NCBI GenBank assembly: GCA_004431415.1
Contig: QPMI01000171.1
Coordinates: 1-24,403 of the forward strand
Origin: Cyanophora paradoxa
Lineage: Eukaryota > Glaucocystophyceae > Cyanophorales > Cyanophoraceae
Reading direction: 5' to 3'
DNA length: 24,403 nt
Shown in pieces: positions 1-10,685 of this stretch. The position numbers and the translations under genes are program-made. The stretch's first letter is position 1; every line of letters begins with the position of its first letter. The notes below the pieces were generated by a model. It did no database searches. It was not told the origin of the DNA and saw only the letters and a program-made list of their open reading frames with translations.

Positions 1-638
1 CCCTGCGCCTGGTCCCTCTCGCTCCCCGCCCCTGCGGCCCGCCCTCCCCCGCCCTCACGCGGCACCCGCAGGGATCCGCATTGCAGGCGGGATCATTCAG
101 CCCGCTGCTGGGCGGGGCGGAGGCCGCCGCGGAGCCGCCGGTGTCCCGCCGCGGGGGGCGGCGGCGGTGAGCCCGCCGCGGGAGGCGGGCGGAAGCGGGC
201 GCGGGAGGCCGAGGCGGAGGAGGAGGCGCCCGCGCACGTGGCGCGTAAAAGGCCGCCTCGAGAAGATCATCGGCGGCTTCGAGGTCCGCCCCGCACCCCC
301 GCCCGGCCCGCCGCCCGCCCCGCCCGTTGAAACACTGCGGAGCGCAGGTGAAGACGGAGGCGGGGAGGCGGTGTGCGTGCCGCCGGAGCTGGCGGCGGCG
401 CACCCCTTCCGGCGCGGGGACGCGGTGGAGGGGGAGGCGACCCAGGGGCCCCCCTCCCCGGGAGGCACCGCCCCTGCCCCGCCTCCTCTCCGTCCTCCCC
501 CACACCCCCAAGGCCGCGCCCGCTGACGCCCGCGCTCGCCTTTCTTTCGGCACAGAGACACGCGTTTACATCGCGGGCGCGAGCGCTCACGGGGCGGCGG
601 AAGCCGGGCCGGCGCCGAAGGAGGGGGCGAGGGGGTAG
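1..638 (+). CDS. 3' end of an unidentified gene (partial, entering from the left edge)
   Basis: Only the last exons are inside the window and I do not recognise the family. The best coding stretch ends near 283 with residues GRLEKIIGGFE. A 64-nt intron (284-347, GT-AG) follows, then an acidic and hydrophobic stretch with VCVPPELAAAHPFRRGDAVE (about 370-430). The last exon probably starts at 556, after a pyrimidine-rich tract and CAG, and reads TRVYIAGASAHG to a TAG at 636-638. One base seems missing after the first intron, because the frame shifts. The pattern G-hydrophobic-E ... VPP ... F-R-x-GD-x-VEG vaguely recalls OB-fold RNA-binding domains such as the N-terminal part of Rho, but this is only a resemblance. 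The gene converges with the minus-strand gene next to it. Confidence 0.35.
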
Positions 639-2470
639 CCCTGGACGGGGTCAGGGGCGCGGGAGGGGCGGGGCGAGCGGGGGACCTCGCGGGGCACGGC
701 GCGCAGCGGGCCCAGCCCGCCCCGCTCCGGTGCCTGCGCGGGGCGTGGCGGCGCGGGGGCGGGGGAGGGCCGGCGGGGCGCACGCCGGGGCCGTGGGGGC
801 CTCGGCCCCGTTGAGGGCGATGAATCCTCGTAGGCCCGCGCCTGCACGCGCCGCGTCACTGGCGGCATGCCGCGGGGGGAGCAAGGAGAGGCGGGGGCCG
901 GCCTTGGCCTCGTGGGCGCGGGCGGCGGGGCCCCAGGGCTCCTCCGGGGCGCTGGCGTGCCAGGGGGCCCCCGCGCTGGCGTAGCGCTGCCAGAGGCGCT
1001 CGCGGGCGATCTCGAGCGCCTCCTCGTCGCTCATCCCCTCGGGGATCTCGATCGTGAAGCCGGCGCCCGTCGCCACCGCTCCCGCGCCGCGAACCCCGCC
1101 CCCAGCCCCGCCGCTGCCCACCAGCGCAGCGTCAGGGGCCAGAGAAGGATGCGTGCGGGGGGCGGGAGGGGCGGACGGCCGGCGGCGCGGAGGGCGCGCT
1201 GGGTGGCGGAGAGGGGCGGCGGGCGGGGCGGGGCGGCTGGCCGAGGCCGCCCCCGCGAGGCCGGCCTCCGCCAGCGCCGCCATCTGCGCCCCTCAGCCGC
1301 CGGGCGAGGCCCGAGGGGCGGGGTACCGGGGGTCCTCCTGCGGCACCACGAGTACCGCCCCGCGATCTGCCCCGCCCGCTCCAGACGGCCCGCGATGTGC
1401 GGGGGACGGGGGAGCGCACCGGCGTGGCGGACGTCGGGCGGGAAGGGCGCCGCGAACCGCTCCACGAACTCTGCCTCCCGCAGCCCGCTCCCTTCGAAGC
1501 ATGGAGAGGATGAGACGGGCCGGACAGGCGGGAAGAAGAACTGGCGCACTGGCCGTAACGGGCGCGGGGCCCGCCGCCGTACTCGGCGTGCGGTGCGGCG
1601 CCGCTGCTCGAGCCGCTGCCGCAGCACCTCCGCCGCTGCCGCCCCGCGTCGGCGCGCCGGCGGGAGGTTGCGAGGCCGGGCGGGGCGGGGCGGGCCGTGC
1701 TGGAGGGAGAGGCCGTCGGGGACGACGACCTCCCAGCCGTTGCTCGTCGCCACCACGTCCGATGCCCGCCTGCCCGCCCGTCACGAGGGGAGCCCGCGCG
1801 GGCGGCCTGCGCGGCGTCTCACCGCTTGGCGTCGCGGACGGCGGCGAGCGGGTCCTTCGGGGCCCGCAGCTCCCCCGCGAGGGCCTCCAGGTCCACCCCG
1901 GCGCCCCCCGCGGCCGCCCCCCGCCCGGCCCCGCCGAAGGTCGGGCCCTCGCCGCCCGCCCGAGGCCGCCCCCCGCCACCCCCAGCGTCGCGTACTCCGC
2001 CCACTGCCCCCGGCACTGCTCGCTCGGCCCCAGGCGGCGCGCTGGGGCGGGGCGCGGGGCGCACGGGGGAGGATGCCTCGGGCACGACGAGCAGCGCGTA
2101 CGGGTCTGCGGGGCCCGCCGCGTCGCACCCGCGGCCGACGCTCCCTGGGGCATCGGCGCGCACTGACGCCGGAGAGGTCGACGGGCGCCGCCGCCGCGCG
2201 TCCCGTTCCGACGCGCTCCACGAACTCCGCCATCGCCTGCGCCTTCATCCTGCGCCCGCGTCGGCACCGTCGTGCGGGGCGGGAGGCCCCGAGCGGCCGC
2301 GCGGACTCGTGGTAGCGGGCCCAAAGGCCGCCCCCGAACTCGAGCTCCTTGTGCGCGTCGCCTCCCGCTGCGCGAGCCGCCCCCGACACACCTCCGCCGC
2401 TGCGCAAGGCCCGCGTCAGCTCAGCCGAGCCGGCAGCGCGGCGGAGCGGCGAACCTTGCTCCGCGCTCAT
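590..2470 (-). CDS. Unidentified GC-rich gene with recurring VVP-type motif
   Basis: I do not recognise this protein. A start at 2470 (MSAEQGSPLRR) opens a reading frame that leads, through probable short introns, to patches that look truly coding: KELEFGGGLWARYHESAR (near 2300), KAQAMAEFVERVG (near 2240), DPYALLVVPE (near 2100), VDLEALAGELRAPKDPLAAV (near 1860), GWEVVVPDGLS (near 1730), REAEFVERFAAPF (near 1465), GAVLVVPQEDPRYP (near 1340) and FTIEIPEGMSDEEALEIARE (near 1030), followed by RLWQRYASAGAPW. The patches lie in different frames, as expected from introns plus lost bases. The hydrophobic-VP strand recurs about four times, and FVER and LWxRY twice each, so the protein may be built of diverged repeats. 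The 3' end is uncertain: stops lie at about 587 and 651. The gene is divergent from the GT41 gene at 2817 and convergent with the gene at 1-638. Confidence 0.4.
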
Positions 2471-2816
2471 CTCCCGCCCGCCCTCGCTCAGCGCGAGGAC
2501 CTGCGGCCGCTCGGCAAGGCGCGCAAGGGCAGCGGCGCTCGCGGGAGGGACGTGTGAGCGCTCTCAGCGCGCCTGGAACCCGTTCGAAGCGCGGTGCAAG
2601 AGCGCGGAGCGCCTGCGAACGACGTTTGTTTCGGCGCGGCGGACCAGGCGCATCATACCGCTCGCACACACCGTTGCAGGTCTGCGATCAGCGCGCGGCC
2701 GGTCGGGGAGCCGCCGGATGCGTTCGACATTGCGCTGAGCTGGGTATGCGATTCGCGGCGCGAGAAGCGGCGGCGCGGCTATCGATGGCACGAATTTGAA
2801 CGCGCCCGGGGCTCGA
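2471..2816. promoter_or_regulatory. Intergenic region between divergent genes (putative bidirectional promoter)
   Basis: This stretch separates the start of the minus-strand gene (2470) from the signal-peptide start at 2817. It is less GC-extreme than the flanking coding DNA and contains no convincing exon. By position it must hold the promoters and 5' UTRs of both genes. I see no clear TATA box. Confidence 0.4.
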
Positions 2817-5800
2817 ATGCGCTGTCTGCAGCTGATAGCAGCGCTGGCGGTGCTCGCAGCCGCAATCAGCGCAACGGGGTGAACGCGCTGCAGTTCAACC
2901 TGACGCAGTCGGAGTGGATCGAGCTGACGTTTCCCGGCGTGCGTTCCCGACGTGTGCCCGCGCTGCCGAGGCTGCACATGCTGACGGCGAGCGCGCAGTG
3001 CCCGTGCCTCGTATCGTTCGAGCTGCAGGCTGATGCCGCGGACGTGCGGCTCGCGCGCGGTGGCGAGCGGCGCTGCGAATCTGTCCTGGAGCGGAGAAGG
3101 GCTGCTCCAGGCGCGCGCAGATGCGGCCGTCGACGGGGATGAGCTGAGGCTGGCCTTCGGGGCGGATGCTGCGGGCGCCGGCGTGTCGCTCTCCAGCGCG
3201 CGTCACGGGGCGAAGCGCGCCGCTGGCGGAGGTCGAGGCGGCGCACGCGCCCGCCAGCGCCGGCCGCTGGCTGGCCCCCGCCCCGCGCATCCGGTCCGAC
3301 GCGCCGTTCCTGGAGGCGCAGGCGCCGGCGCGGCGCCCCGGAGCCGAGCGCCGCGCGAGCCTCATGCGGCGGCTGTTCGGGGGCGGGGCGACGGCGCGGC
3401 CCTCGCCCTCGCCGGAGGGGGCGGAGGAGCAGGGGCGGGCGGGGCGTGGGAGGCGGGGAGCGGGCGGCGGGGCGGGCCGCCTCGCGGAGGCGGCGTCGCT
3501 CTACGAGGCGGCGGGCGACTTGGGGCGCCCACCCCGCCGCCCTCCCGGCGGGCCGGCCGAGCGTACTACGCCGCCGCCCTCCTCCGGCGCTTCGCGGGGG
3601 CGCGGCGGCGAGGGCGGCGGCGGCCGTGCTGCTCCGGCCGCGCGCTGCTGGCGGACCCGTCCCACGACGGGGCGGCCAGGCGCTCGCCGGGGCGCAGGGG
3701 GCGACCCTGGTCCGGGCGCCGGGGGCGGCGTGGTGGGGACGGAGGAGGCCCTCGAGGTGGCGGCGCGCCAGGCGGCGTGGCGGCCGCCGCGCCCGCGCCG
3801 ACCACTTCCTCGACCTCTGCCGCGCCGGCCGCCCAGGCCGCCCCGCCCTCCAGCGCCCGCACCTTCTCCTTCTAGCCTCACGCGGCGGGGCAGGCGCGGC
3901 GGCAGGAGGCGGTGGAGGCGGCGTGCGCGATCGCCGAGGAGCTCGAGCCGCGCCTCGAGGAGACCACACGCTGGTTCCGTGGCGCGGCCCCTTCCCCCGC
4001 TCGCCACGCCCCGGCGTACGCGGCTCACGGGGCGCGGCGGGGGCGCAGGCGGGGCGGCGACATCGACAGGGGACGCCGCGGCGGCCGCCCGCCACTTCTC
4101 CCGCCTCCGCGTGCGTCCCCCGCCCTCCTGCCCGCTGCTTCCCTCAAATCGAGGCGCCTGTGCAGGAGGTGGCGCGGGAGCCGAGCACGCGCGCCGTTGC
4201 CGCCTCGGGCCGCCTCCTCGCCCTCTCCCGCGCCCTCGTCTGGGACTCCTGGGACGAGGCGCGCGCCCCGCCGCCTCGCCCGCCGCTGCTGCTCGGGCTG
4301 ACGGACGGCAGGCGGTGGCGGAGGCGCTGAGGGCGTCGCGTGGCTCCTGGCGCAGCCCGAGGCCGCCGCCGCCTCCGCGCCCATCACCCCCTGGTGGTCC
4401 GCCCCGGCCCTCTCTCCAGCGCTTCCGCGCCGACGGGGTGGGCAGGGCGATGTCGCTGCCGCTGCCGGCGGCGGCCAAGCGCGCCGCCCTCGTCCGCTCC
4501 GCCCGCTTCCTCCTCCGCCAGGTCGCCGCCGCCGGCCACGCCGCGCCTTCCGGCCCCGTCCGCGCTCCTCCCGCCGGCCGCCCCTCCGGCCCGCCCGCCT
4601 CCGCATCGCCTACTACAGCTCCTATCTCGGGTGCGCCCGCCTCCTTCCGTCTGTCAGGGCCTCGGCGCTCATGGCGGCGCAGGAAACCTCGATGGGATGG
4701 TCCTGGCGGCAGGTCTTCGGGCTGCAGGACCGGAACCGCGTGGAGATCTACGTGTACAACCGCTGGGAGGGGCTCGGCCTTGGCGACAGCCCTGTGCTGC
4801 GCGAGGTCGCCGCCGCCGCGGCGAAGCAGTACGACGTGCGGGGCTGGAGCGCGCGGCGCATCGCCGAGCAGATCAACACCGACGGGGCGCACGTCCTCGT
4901 CCACCTCGACTTCTGGACCGCCGTCCGCCCCGCCCCCCCCCCCCCCCCCCCCCCCCGTCCACTCCCGCCGCACCTCACCCGTGCCCCTTCTCGCAGGGTG
5001 ACTCCCCGAAATTTCGGCGCTGCGGCCGGCCCCCGTGCAGCTCCACTCCACCATCGGCTCCACCGGCGCTCCCTTCTTCGACTACCTGTACCCCGCCCCG
5101 CCGCCCGCTGCGCGTACCCCAGCGAGAGGGGGGGCGGCAGGTTTGGGGACCGCGTGTCGACGGCCCCCGAGGCGGCCCTCGGGGAGCTCTCGGAGAAGGC
5201 CCTCGTCCTCCCTCCCCCGCTCTCCATCGCCATGAACAGGCCCGCCCCGCTCTCGGCATCCGTTCCCCTGCTTCTGACGAGGGTGCAGCCTACGGAGCAT
5301 ACTCTCCAGCGAGGCGCTGCAGCAGACCTCCCGTGAGGAGGAGGGGCTACCCCCCGGGGCCCGCGTGCTGGCCGTCCACCATCGGTCCGCCCCCGTACCC
5401 CTCCATCCCCGCGCGCCCCGCGAGCGTACCCACCCCCACCAGACCGTGAAGCTGTACCCCGAGCTCATGGACGTGCGCCCTGCCGGGCCTCTCTGCTCGC
5501 CCCGGCCCGCCTGAGCTGCGTGGCGGGGCAGGTGTGGGGGAACGCGCTGCGGCGGTCGCCGTCGTCGGTGCTGTGGATGCTGGAGGAGCTGCAGCTCGAC
5601 GTGGCCCCCGCGGCCGGCGCGCACTCGCCGCCCGTGGCCTCCCCGCCTCCCGCCTCCTCTTCGCCCCGCGCCGCCCGACGTCGTCGCCCAGGCCGCCCCG
5701 GCCCCCGCCGAGGCCCGCGCCCCCGCGCTGATCGGGGCCGCGGCAGGCGCGGCGCGCCGCCCTCGCCGACCTCTACCTCGACACGCCCTCGTGCGCACCC

Positions 5801-6344
5801 CCTCCTTTCGCCCCTTCCCGCCCCCAACACCGCCCCGCGCAGTACAACGGCGTGACCACCCTCCTCGACTACCTCTTCGGGTACCCACGCCCCGGCAGCG
5901 TCCCCATCTCCACACCGCCCCCTCACCGCCCCCGCAGCGGGGTGCCGGCGGTGACGCTGCGGGGCGACTCCATCTCCTCCCGCGTCGCCTCCGCGTGCGC
6001 CCGTGACGGCACCCGGCCGGCCCGCACCCAGCCGCGCCTCGAGCTCACCTCCGGGGCGCAGGATGTGCACTCGGCTCGGGGGCGCCAGCTGCGAGGTGGA
6101 CGGGCGCAGGAGGCAGCGCGGCTGGCCCGCCCGGGCGGGCCCCGTGGCGCGCAGCCTGAAGGCGTACGAGGACTGGCCGCCCTGGGGCCCGGGCCCTGCC
6201 GCGGGGCCGCGGGCCGGCGCGCGCTCTTCGAGACGGCGGCGTGGCGGCCGGCCTGGACGCCGCCCTCGCCATGGCCGCCGACCTCGCGCCGCCGGCGAGG
6301 CCCCCGCCCACCTCATCCTCGCCGCGGCGGCCCCCTCCGACTGA
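2817..6344 (+). CDS. TPR-GT41 glycosyltransferase (O-GlcNAc transferase/SPINDLY-like) with a possible N-terminal signal peptide
   Basis: GT41 enzymes transfer a sugar from a nucleotide sugar to Ser/Thr of proteins chosen by their TPR helices. The catalytic half is clear: RIAYYSSYLG (4602), then an exon with NRVEIYVYNRW and INTDGAHVLVHLDFWT (4735-4917), RPAPVQLHSTIGSTGAPFFD (about 5022-5085), SEKALVLPP (5190), RRSPSSVLWMLEELQLDV (5550), ADLYLDTP (5767), YNGVTTLLDYLFG (5843-5880) and GVPAVTLRGDSISSRVAS (5940). The gene stops with TGA at 6342-6344. Helical TPR-like pieces precede it (LAEAASLYEAAGDL near 3485, YYAAALLRRFAG near 3570). Introns 5791-5842 and 5881-5937 fall inside conserved blocks. 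The proposed start at 2817 gives a typical signal peptide (MRCLQLIAALAVLAAAISA), followed by a beta-rich stretch with an intron at 2939-2998. Whether that segment belongs to this gene or to a small upstream gene is unresolved. Several single-base losses break the frame. Confidence 0.75.
2939..2998 (+). other. 60-nt intron in the signal-peptide exon region
   Basis: Removing this GTGCG...GCGCAG segment joins ELTFPG to CPCLVSFELQADAADV in one frame. It supports a spliced plus-strand gene starting at 2817. Confidence 0.6.
4933..4956 (+). repeat. Run of 24 cytosines inside a GT41 intron
   Basis: An uninterrupted C24 tract lies in the intron between the HVLVHLDFWT exon and the RPAPVQ exon. It doubles as an extreme polypyrimidine tract. 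Its true length is doubtful, since homopolymers elsewhere in the window look miscounted. Confidence 0.8.
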
Positions 6345-6691
6345 GATGCAGGCTAGATGGCTCTAGGTAGGGTAGTGACAGTTCTCGTATGCTTTTTCGT
6401 CAACGTTCAGTGCGATCGAATTCGCAAGCCGCTGAAGCCTCGGTCAAGCTTGAGGCTTGAGGCTTGAGGCTTGAGGCTTGAGGCTTGAGGCTTGAGGCTT
6501 GAGGCAGAGGCTTGATACGAGCTTGAGCTTGAGCTTCGTTCGCCTTCGTACGGACCTGAGGCGCTGAGTCGTACGGGCTGAGCCGAGCGCCATGCTCTCC
6601 GCGCGGCCGCCCATCGGCCTCATTCCATCCGAACCGGCGAGAGTGATCCTCTGCATCGGCATCTAGTCCGCCCACAGCGAGCGTTAACCGC
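6345..6691. other. Intergenic spacer between the GT41 and VIT-VWA genes
   Basis: No exon is visible. The spacer holds the tandem heptamer array at 6451-6505 and should contain the GT41 3' UTR and the promoter of the VIT-VWA gene. Confidence 0.6.
6451..6505 (+). repeat. Tandem heptamer TGAGGCT, about 7.9 copies
   Basis: Perfect 7-nt units run for 55 nt and then decay into GAGGCTTGA and GCTTGA units up to about 6535. The minus strand reads as an open QASSLKP repeat, but this is a by-product of the microsatellite and not evidence of a gene. Confidence 0.95.
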
Positions 6692-9513
6692 ATGGCGTCC
6701 GAGAAGGCCCCGAGCCCGCTGCGGGCCGTGTACGTGACGGGAACCATCGACACCTTCTTCAGCGACATCTCGAGTGCGTGCTGGTTGCTGCCAGCGCTCC
6801 TCCATGCGATCAAGCACTGACGGCGGCCCGCGCCCCGCGCAGTCCGGCAGGTGTACAAGAACGAGAGCGCGGGCCCGATCGAGGCGGTCTTCCGCTTCCC
6901 GCTGCCCGAGGGCGCGGCGGTGATCGGCTGGGAGGCGCGCGTCGGCGACCGCCGCATCGCCGGCGTCGTCCGCGAGCGGGAGAAGGCCGTGCGCTGCCCG
7001 CCCGCCCCCCGTGCTCGCCCGCCCGCGCCGCCGCTCAGCGTCGCTGGCGCAGGCGGAGGAGTACTCGGCGGCGATCGCGGGCGGGCACGGGGCGTACCTC
7101 CTGGAGCGGGAGGCGCCGGACGTGTTCACCGCGAGCGCGGGAACCTGCTGGCGGGGCAGGAGGCGGAGCTCGCGCTCTCGTACGTGTGCGAGCTACCGAT
7201 GACGGCGGACGGGGCGGCGCGCTTCACGCTCCCCACCACGATCCCGCCAAGTACACGCCGGCGCGCACCGCCCCCGAGGAGGCCGCCGCCGTCAACCCCT
7301 CAGCGTCGCCCTCACGTGCGGCCCGCGCCTCCCCGCCCGCCCGCCGCCCGCCGACGCCCGCGGCCCGCCGGCGCGCGCAGGTGCCGTACGCGATGAGCCT
7401 GGAGCTGCACGTGGTGGCCCCGCGCCCATCGCCTCCATCGCCTCCCCGACCCACGCCCCCGACCTCGGTCCGCCCGCCCGCCCCGGACCCGCGCCGCGCG
7501 CCGGCCGACGCGGGGCAGAGGTGACGGTGGCGGGGCGGGAGGGCGGGTGCGGCTGGCGCGGGCGGTGCCGATGGACGGGGCGCTGGTGCTCGAGGTGGCG
7601 CACGCGGCGCCGCGCGCCCCGCACGCCTGGGCCGAGCGCGCCGAGGACGGCTCCGCCTGCCTCGCCCTCTGCCTCTGCCCCGAGTTCGAGGCGGGGGCGC
7701 CGCCGGCCCCCGGCGAGTTCCTCTTCCTCGTCGACCGCAGCGGCTCGATGGCCGGCTCGAAGATGGAGCAGACGAAGAACGCGCTGCAGATCATGCTGCG
7801 CGCGCTGCCCCCGGGCTCCGCCTTCGACCTCGTCGGCTTCGGCTCCTCCTTCCGGCGCCTCTTCGCCGCCCCGGCGCCCTACGGCGACGCCAGCCTCGCC
7901 GAGGCGGCCCGTGCCGTCGCCGCCCTCCAGGCCGACCTCGGCGGCACCGAGCTGCTCGCCCCGCTCCGCGCCCTCCTCGCCGCCCGGCCCCGCCGGCCGG
8001 CCCCGCCACCTCTTCCTCCTCACCGACGGCGAGGTCAGCAACACGGAGGAGTGCATCGCGGCGGTGCGGGCGGCCCCCGCCGGCACGCGCCTCTTCGCCC
8101 TCGGATCGGGGCCGGGCGTCGGAGCACCTGGTGAACGGGCTCGCGCGGGCGGGGCGTGGGCACGCGGCCTTCATCGCGGACGGGGAGCGGGTGGAGGGGG
8201 CGGCGCTGGGGCAGCTGCGGCGCGCGCTGCTGCCAGCGCTCGCTGAAGCGGCTCTCGACTGGGCCTCCCCGGCGCCGCGCAGGCCCCGCCGCCCTCCCCG
8301 CCGCCGCCCGCGGCGAGCGCCTCCTCGCCTACGCCCTCCTCCCGCCGGCACGGGGCCCTCCCCGCCTCCGTCACCCTCACCGCCCGCGGCCCCGCCGGCC
8401 CCGTCGCCTTCTCCGTGGCCGTGCCCCCCGGGGCCGGCGGGCGGGTGACGGCGCTGGCGGCGCGGGCGGCGGTGCGGGAGCTCGAGGAGGCCCCCGACGG
8501 GGCGGCGGCGCGGCGGCGCATCCTCGAGCTCGGCCTGCGCCACTCGCTCGCCACGCGCGAGACGGCCTTCGTCGCCGTCGAGCGCCGCGACGGTGCCGCC
8601 CCGCCCACGAGCCGGCCCGCCTCGCCCTCGTCCCTCCATGCCCCTCCGCGTCCGCCCGCCCCGCCCCGCCCGCCCGAGCGCCGCACGAGCGCCGCCGACG
8701 CTCCGCCTCGCGCAGGAGCGGGAGCGGGAGCGGCCGGCGCCGATGCCGCAGGCGTGCATGCGCATGGCGCGCTGCCGGAGGGCCGTCTCGCCGCCGGCGG
8801 CGATGCTGGCGGTGGACGCGGTGATGCTGCAGGAGCAGTGCGAGGAGCTCGAAGTGGAGGCCGCCGAGTTCAAGCGCTCCGCCGCCCGTTTGAAGCGCTC
8901 GGACGCCCACTGCCGCACCCTTGTCCGCGCCACCTCGTCTGCCCGCCCAAGGCGCCCCGGCCTCGCCGGCTCAGCCGCCGCCGCCTCGCCTCCGCCGTCG
9001 CCGTGCGCCCCGCCCCGCGCGCCCTCTCCGGCGCGCCTGACCCGCGGCGCCGGCGCAGTCCGTCGGCGGCCTCTTCCGCAAGAAGGAGAGGGGCGCCGCG
9101 GGGCCCCCGAGCTCGAGCCCGGCCGCGAGCCCGGCGGCGGCGCGCGCCGAGCTCAACCGCGGGACGCCCGCGGCGCGGAGGAGGCGGCGCCGGGCGGCCG
9201 CGGGGGAGGGCGGCCGGCGGCACGACGCGGTGCTCGCCCTGCAGGCCGCCTCGGGCTTGTGGGCCCTCACCCGGCCCTCGCCGCCGCCCTCGGCGCCCGC
9301 TCGCCGCCCTCGCCGCCGCCGCCCCGCGGCGGTCCCCGAGGCGGTGTGGGGCACGCTGCTGGCGCTCGCCTTCTCGAGGCGGCCTGCGGGGCGCACCGCG
9401 AGGAGTGGGGGCTCTGCGCCGACAAGGCCCGCCGCGCCCTCGACGCCCTCGGCGCCGCCCCCGCCCCGCACCGCCTGGGGCCCCGCCGCGCCGCCGCCGT
9501 CTCCGCCGCCTGA
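6692..9513 (+). CDS. VIT and von Willebrand factor A domain protein (VWA5A-like)
   Basis: The start ATG at 6692 (MASEKAPSPLRAVYVTG) is followed by an intron at 6774-6842 and then the VIT signature RQVYKNESAGPIEAVFRFPL (about 6845). A second intron (6989-7052) leads to AEEYSAAIAGGHGAYLLE, then GNLLAGQEAELALSYVCEL. The VWA domain starts near 7715 with FLFLVDRSGSMAGSKME, an intact MIDAS DxSxS metal-binding motif; FDLVGFGSSFRRLF and HLFLLTDGEVSNTEEC follow. The C-terminal part has LAARAAVRELEEAPDG, RETAFVAVERRDG, a helical segment near 8830 and the VWA5-type tail VWGTLLALA/EEWGLCADKARRALDAL (9340-9450), ending in TGA at 9511-9513. This domain order matches VWA5A and related intracellular VIT-VWA proteins; I see no signal peptide. 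Apparent one-base losses occur near 7142, 7247, 7425 and 7990. Function is unknown beyond metal-dependent protein binding. Confidence 0.85.
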
Positions 9514-9901
9514 TCATTATGGCATGAGCCCGCTTATCGAATCTAGAAGGCCGCTGGTCGCGCTGCGGCAAGCTTAAGCCCCGCCTCTCAAGTTCGTACA
9601 TGTACAGCCAGCAATCTAATCAGAGCTTGAACTTTGGAAATCAAGCTTACTGGTTTTTAGTTGTAAAATTAGAACCATGGCCAGCCTGGCAGCCTGGCAT
9701 GCGCAGCTGCAGTGCCACGGTGAGGCAGTTTTATTTTCAGCTAGGCTTCCGAGTTCAAGCGGCCCGGCCCGGCGGCCCGCGGTTTCGAATTTTCATTTTA
9801 GGCCTGAGGGCACAAGATGACCGTGGCGTTGGTACTGCGGCACTGAGGCATTTTTTTATTCAGTACGGTACGTGTGAGTCGATAATGTATCGGACAGTCG
9901 T

Positions 9902-9945
9902 GGCGTGCGTGATCATGACCGTGGGCGTGCGTGATCATGACCGTG
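9902..9945 (+). repeat. Perfect tandem duplication of a 22-bp unit
   Basis: The unit GGCGTGCGTGATCATGACCG plus TG occurs twice back to back. It contains the palindrome TGATCA. No function is apparent. Confidence 0.9.
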
Positions 9946-10414
9946 CCGCAGTGCACGCGATGTACATGTACATGTCACGTGCCGGTTGCGATGTCATCAG
10001 ACTCTGAGAGCGCAATATTAATTCGCGATCGAGTCTATTGCAAGCTTTAAAGGCGAGCGCTAGCGCAAGGCGAGCGCATGTTGACCGTTGAGGCGAGCGC
10101 AGGTCCAGCTTTAGCATGAGGCCAAGGCTCCGTCCAGCATAAGGTCCCCATTGCAATGCAACGGCCTAGGCCTGAGCGCTAGCGAAAGCGTATTGTTGCA
10201 TCGCAGGCCCGGGGAGCAGCTCCGCATACGCGCGCACCGATCGATCGAGTGGACGTATACGTACGCGTGGCCATATGCATGCGCCGGCCCGGCCCAGGAC
10301 GTCGACGTAGAGCCACGGCCTCTAGATCTAGATCTGCGAGCTCGGCTCCTCGAGCTCGGCCTCTGCGCATGCGGCCGCGCGGCGCCGATCACGTGCACGC
10401 GTCGGGCTGATATA

Positions 10415-10462
10415 GCTTCGGGCTGTGCAGCAGCGCCTCGGGCTTCGGGCTGTGCAGCAGCG
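10415..10462 (+). repeat. 21-bp direct repeat, 27-bp period
   Basis: GCTTCGGGCTGTGCAGCAGC plus G occurs at 10415-10435 and again at 10442-10462, just upstream of the module shared with the 19.9-kb region. Confidence 0.9.
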
Positions 10463-10522
10463 GGAAGGGCTTCGTACCAGCTGCAGTGCTCGGCGCTTCG
10501 CCTGCTCTCACTGCTGTGCTTT

Positions 10523-10685
10523 AGCTGCTCTGCTGCGTCACTCGCTTGCAGACGCCCATCGCCCGGTGGAATTCGAAGGACGCGGAGCGGTTCTCTGAAG
10601 TAGACTCGCCGGGAATCGAAGTAAAGGGGGGGAGGAAGCTGGAGGGGAGGAGCCACCAGGGACGGGTACCGCACCAAGTTAGTGC
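10523..10685 (+). promoter_or_regulatory. Upstream module of the rhodopsin gene, shared with the secreted-protein gene
   Basis: Three blocks match the minus strand at 19987-19844: AGCTGCTCTGCTGCG (10523-10537, identical), GACTCGCCGGGAATCGAA (10603-10620, one mismatch) and GGTACCGCACCAAG/TTAGTGCA (10664-10685, few differences). The second and third blocks are 61 bp apart in both copies, with a similar G-rich stretch between them. The module ends about 150 bp before the rhodopsin start, so a promoter or 5' UTR role is likely. Confidence 0.65.

Noticed and set aside
867-2315. Long plus-strand ORF (482 codons)
   Set aside because: It is a GC-driven open frame, Arg/Pro/Ala-rich, opposite the minus-strand patches that have normal amino-acid mix.
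2817-2880. Separate tiny peptide gene ending at the TGA after the signal peptide
   Set aside because: Adding one G in the GGGG run continues the frame into a spliced coding segment, as at other sites in the window.
3501-5063. Long minus-strand ORF (520 codons)
   Set aside because: It lies opposite the GT41 exons, whose motifs are unmistakable; composition is Arg/Gly/Pro-rich shadow.
6451-6535. CRISPR-like array
   Set aside because: Unit length 7 nt without spacers in a eukaryotic genome; it is a simple tandem repeat.
6444-6662. Repeat protein QASSLKP on the minus strand
   Set aside because: It is only the translation of the TGAGGCT microsatellite.
9600-10007. 135-codon plus-strand ORF in the intergenic region
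   Set aside because: No splice context, no family motif, and it runs through the tandem duplication; probably chance.
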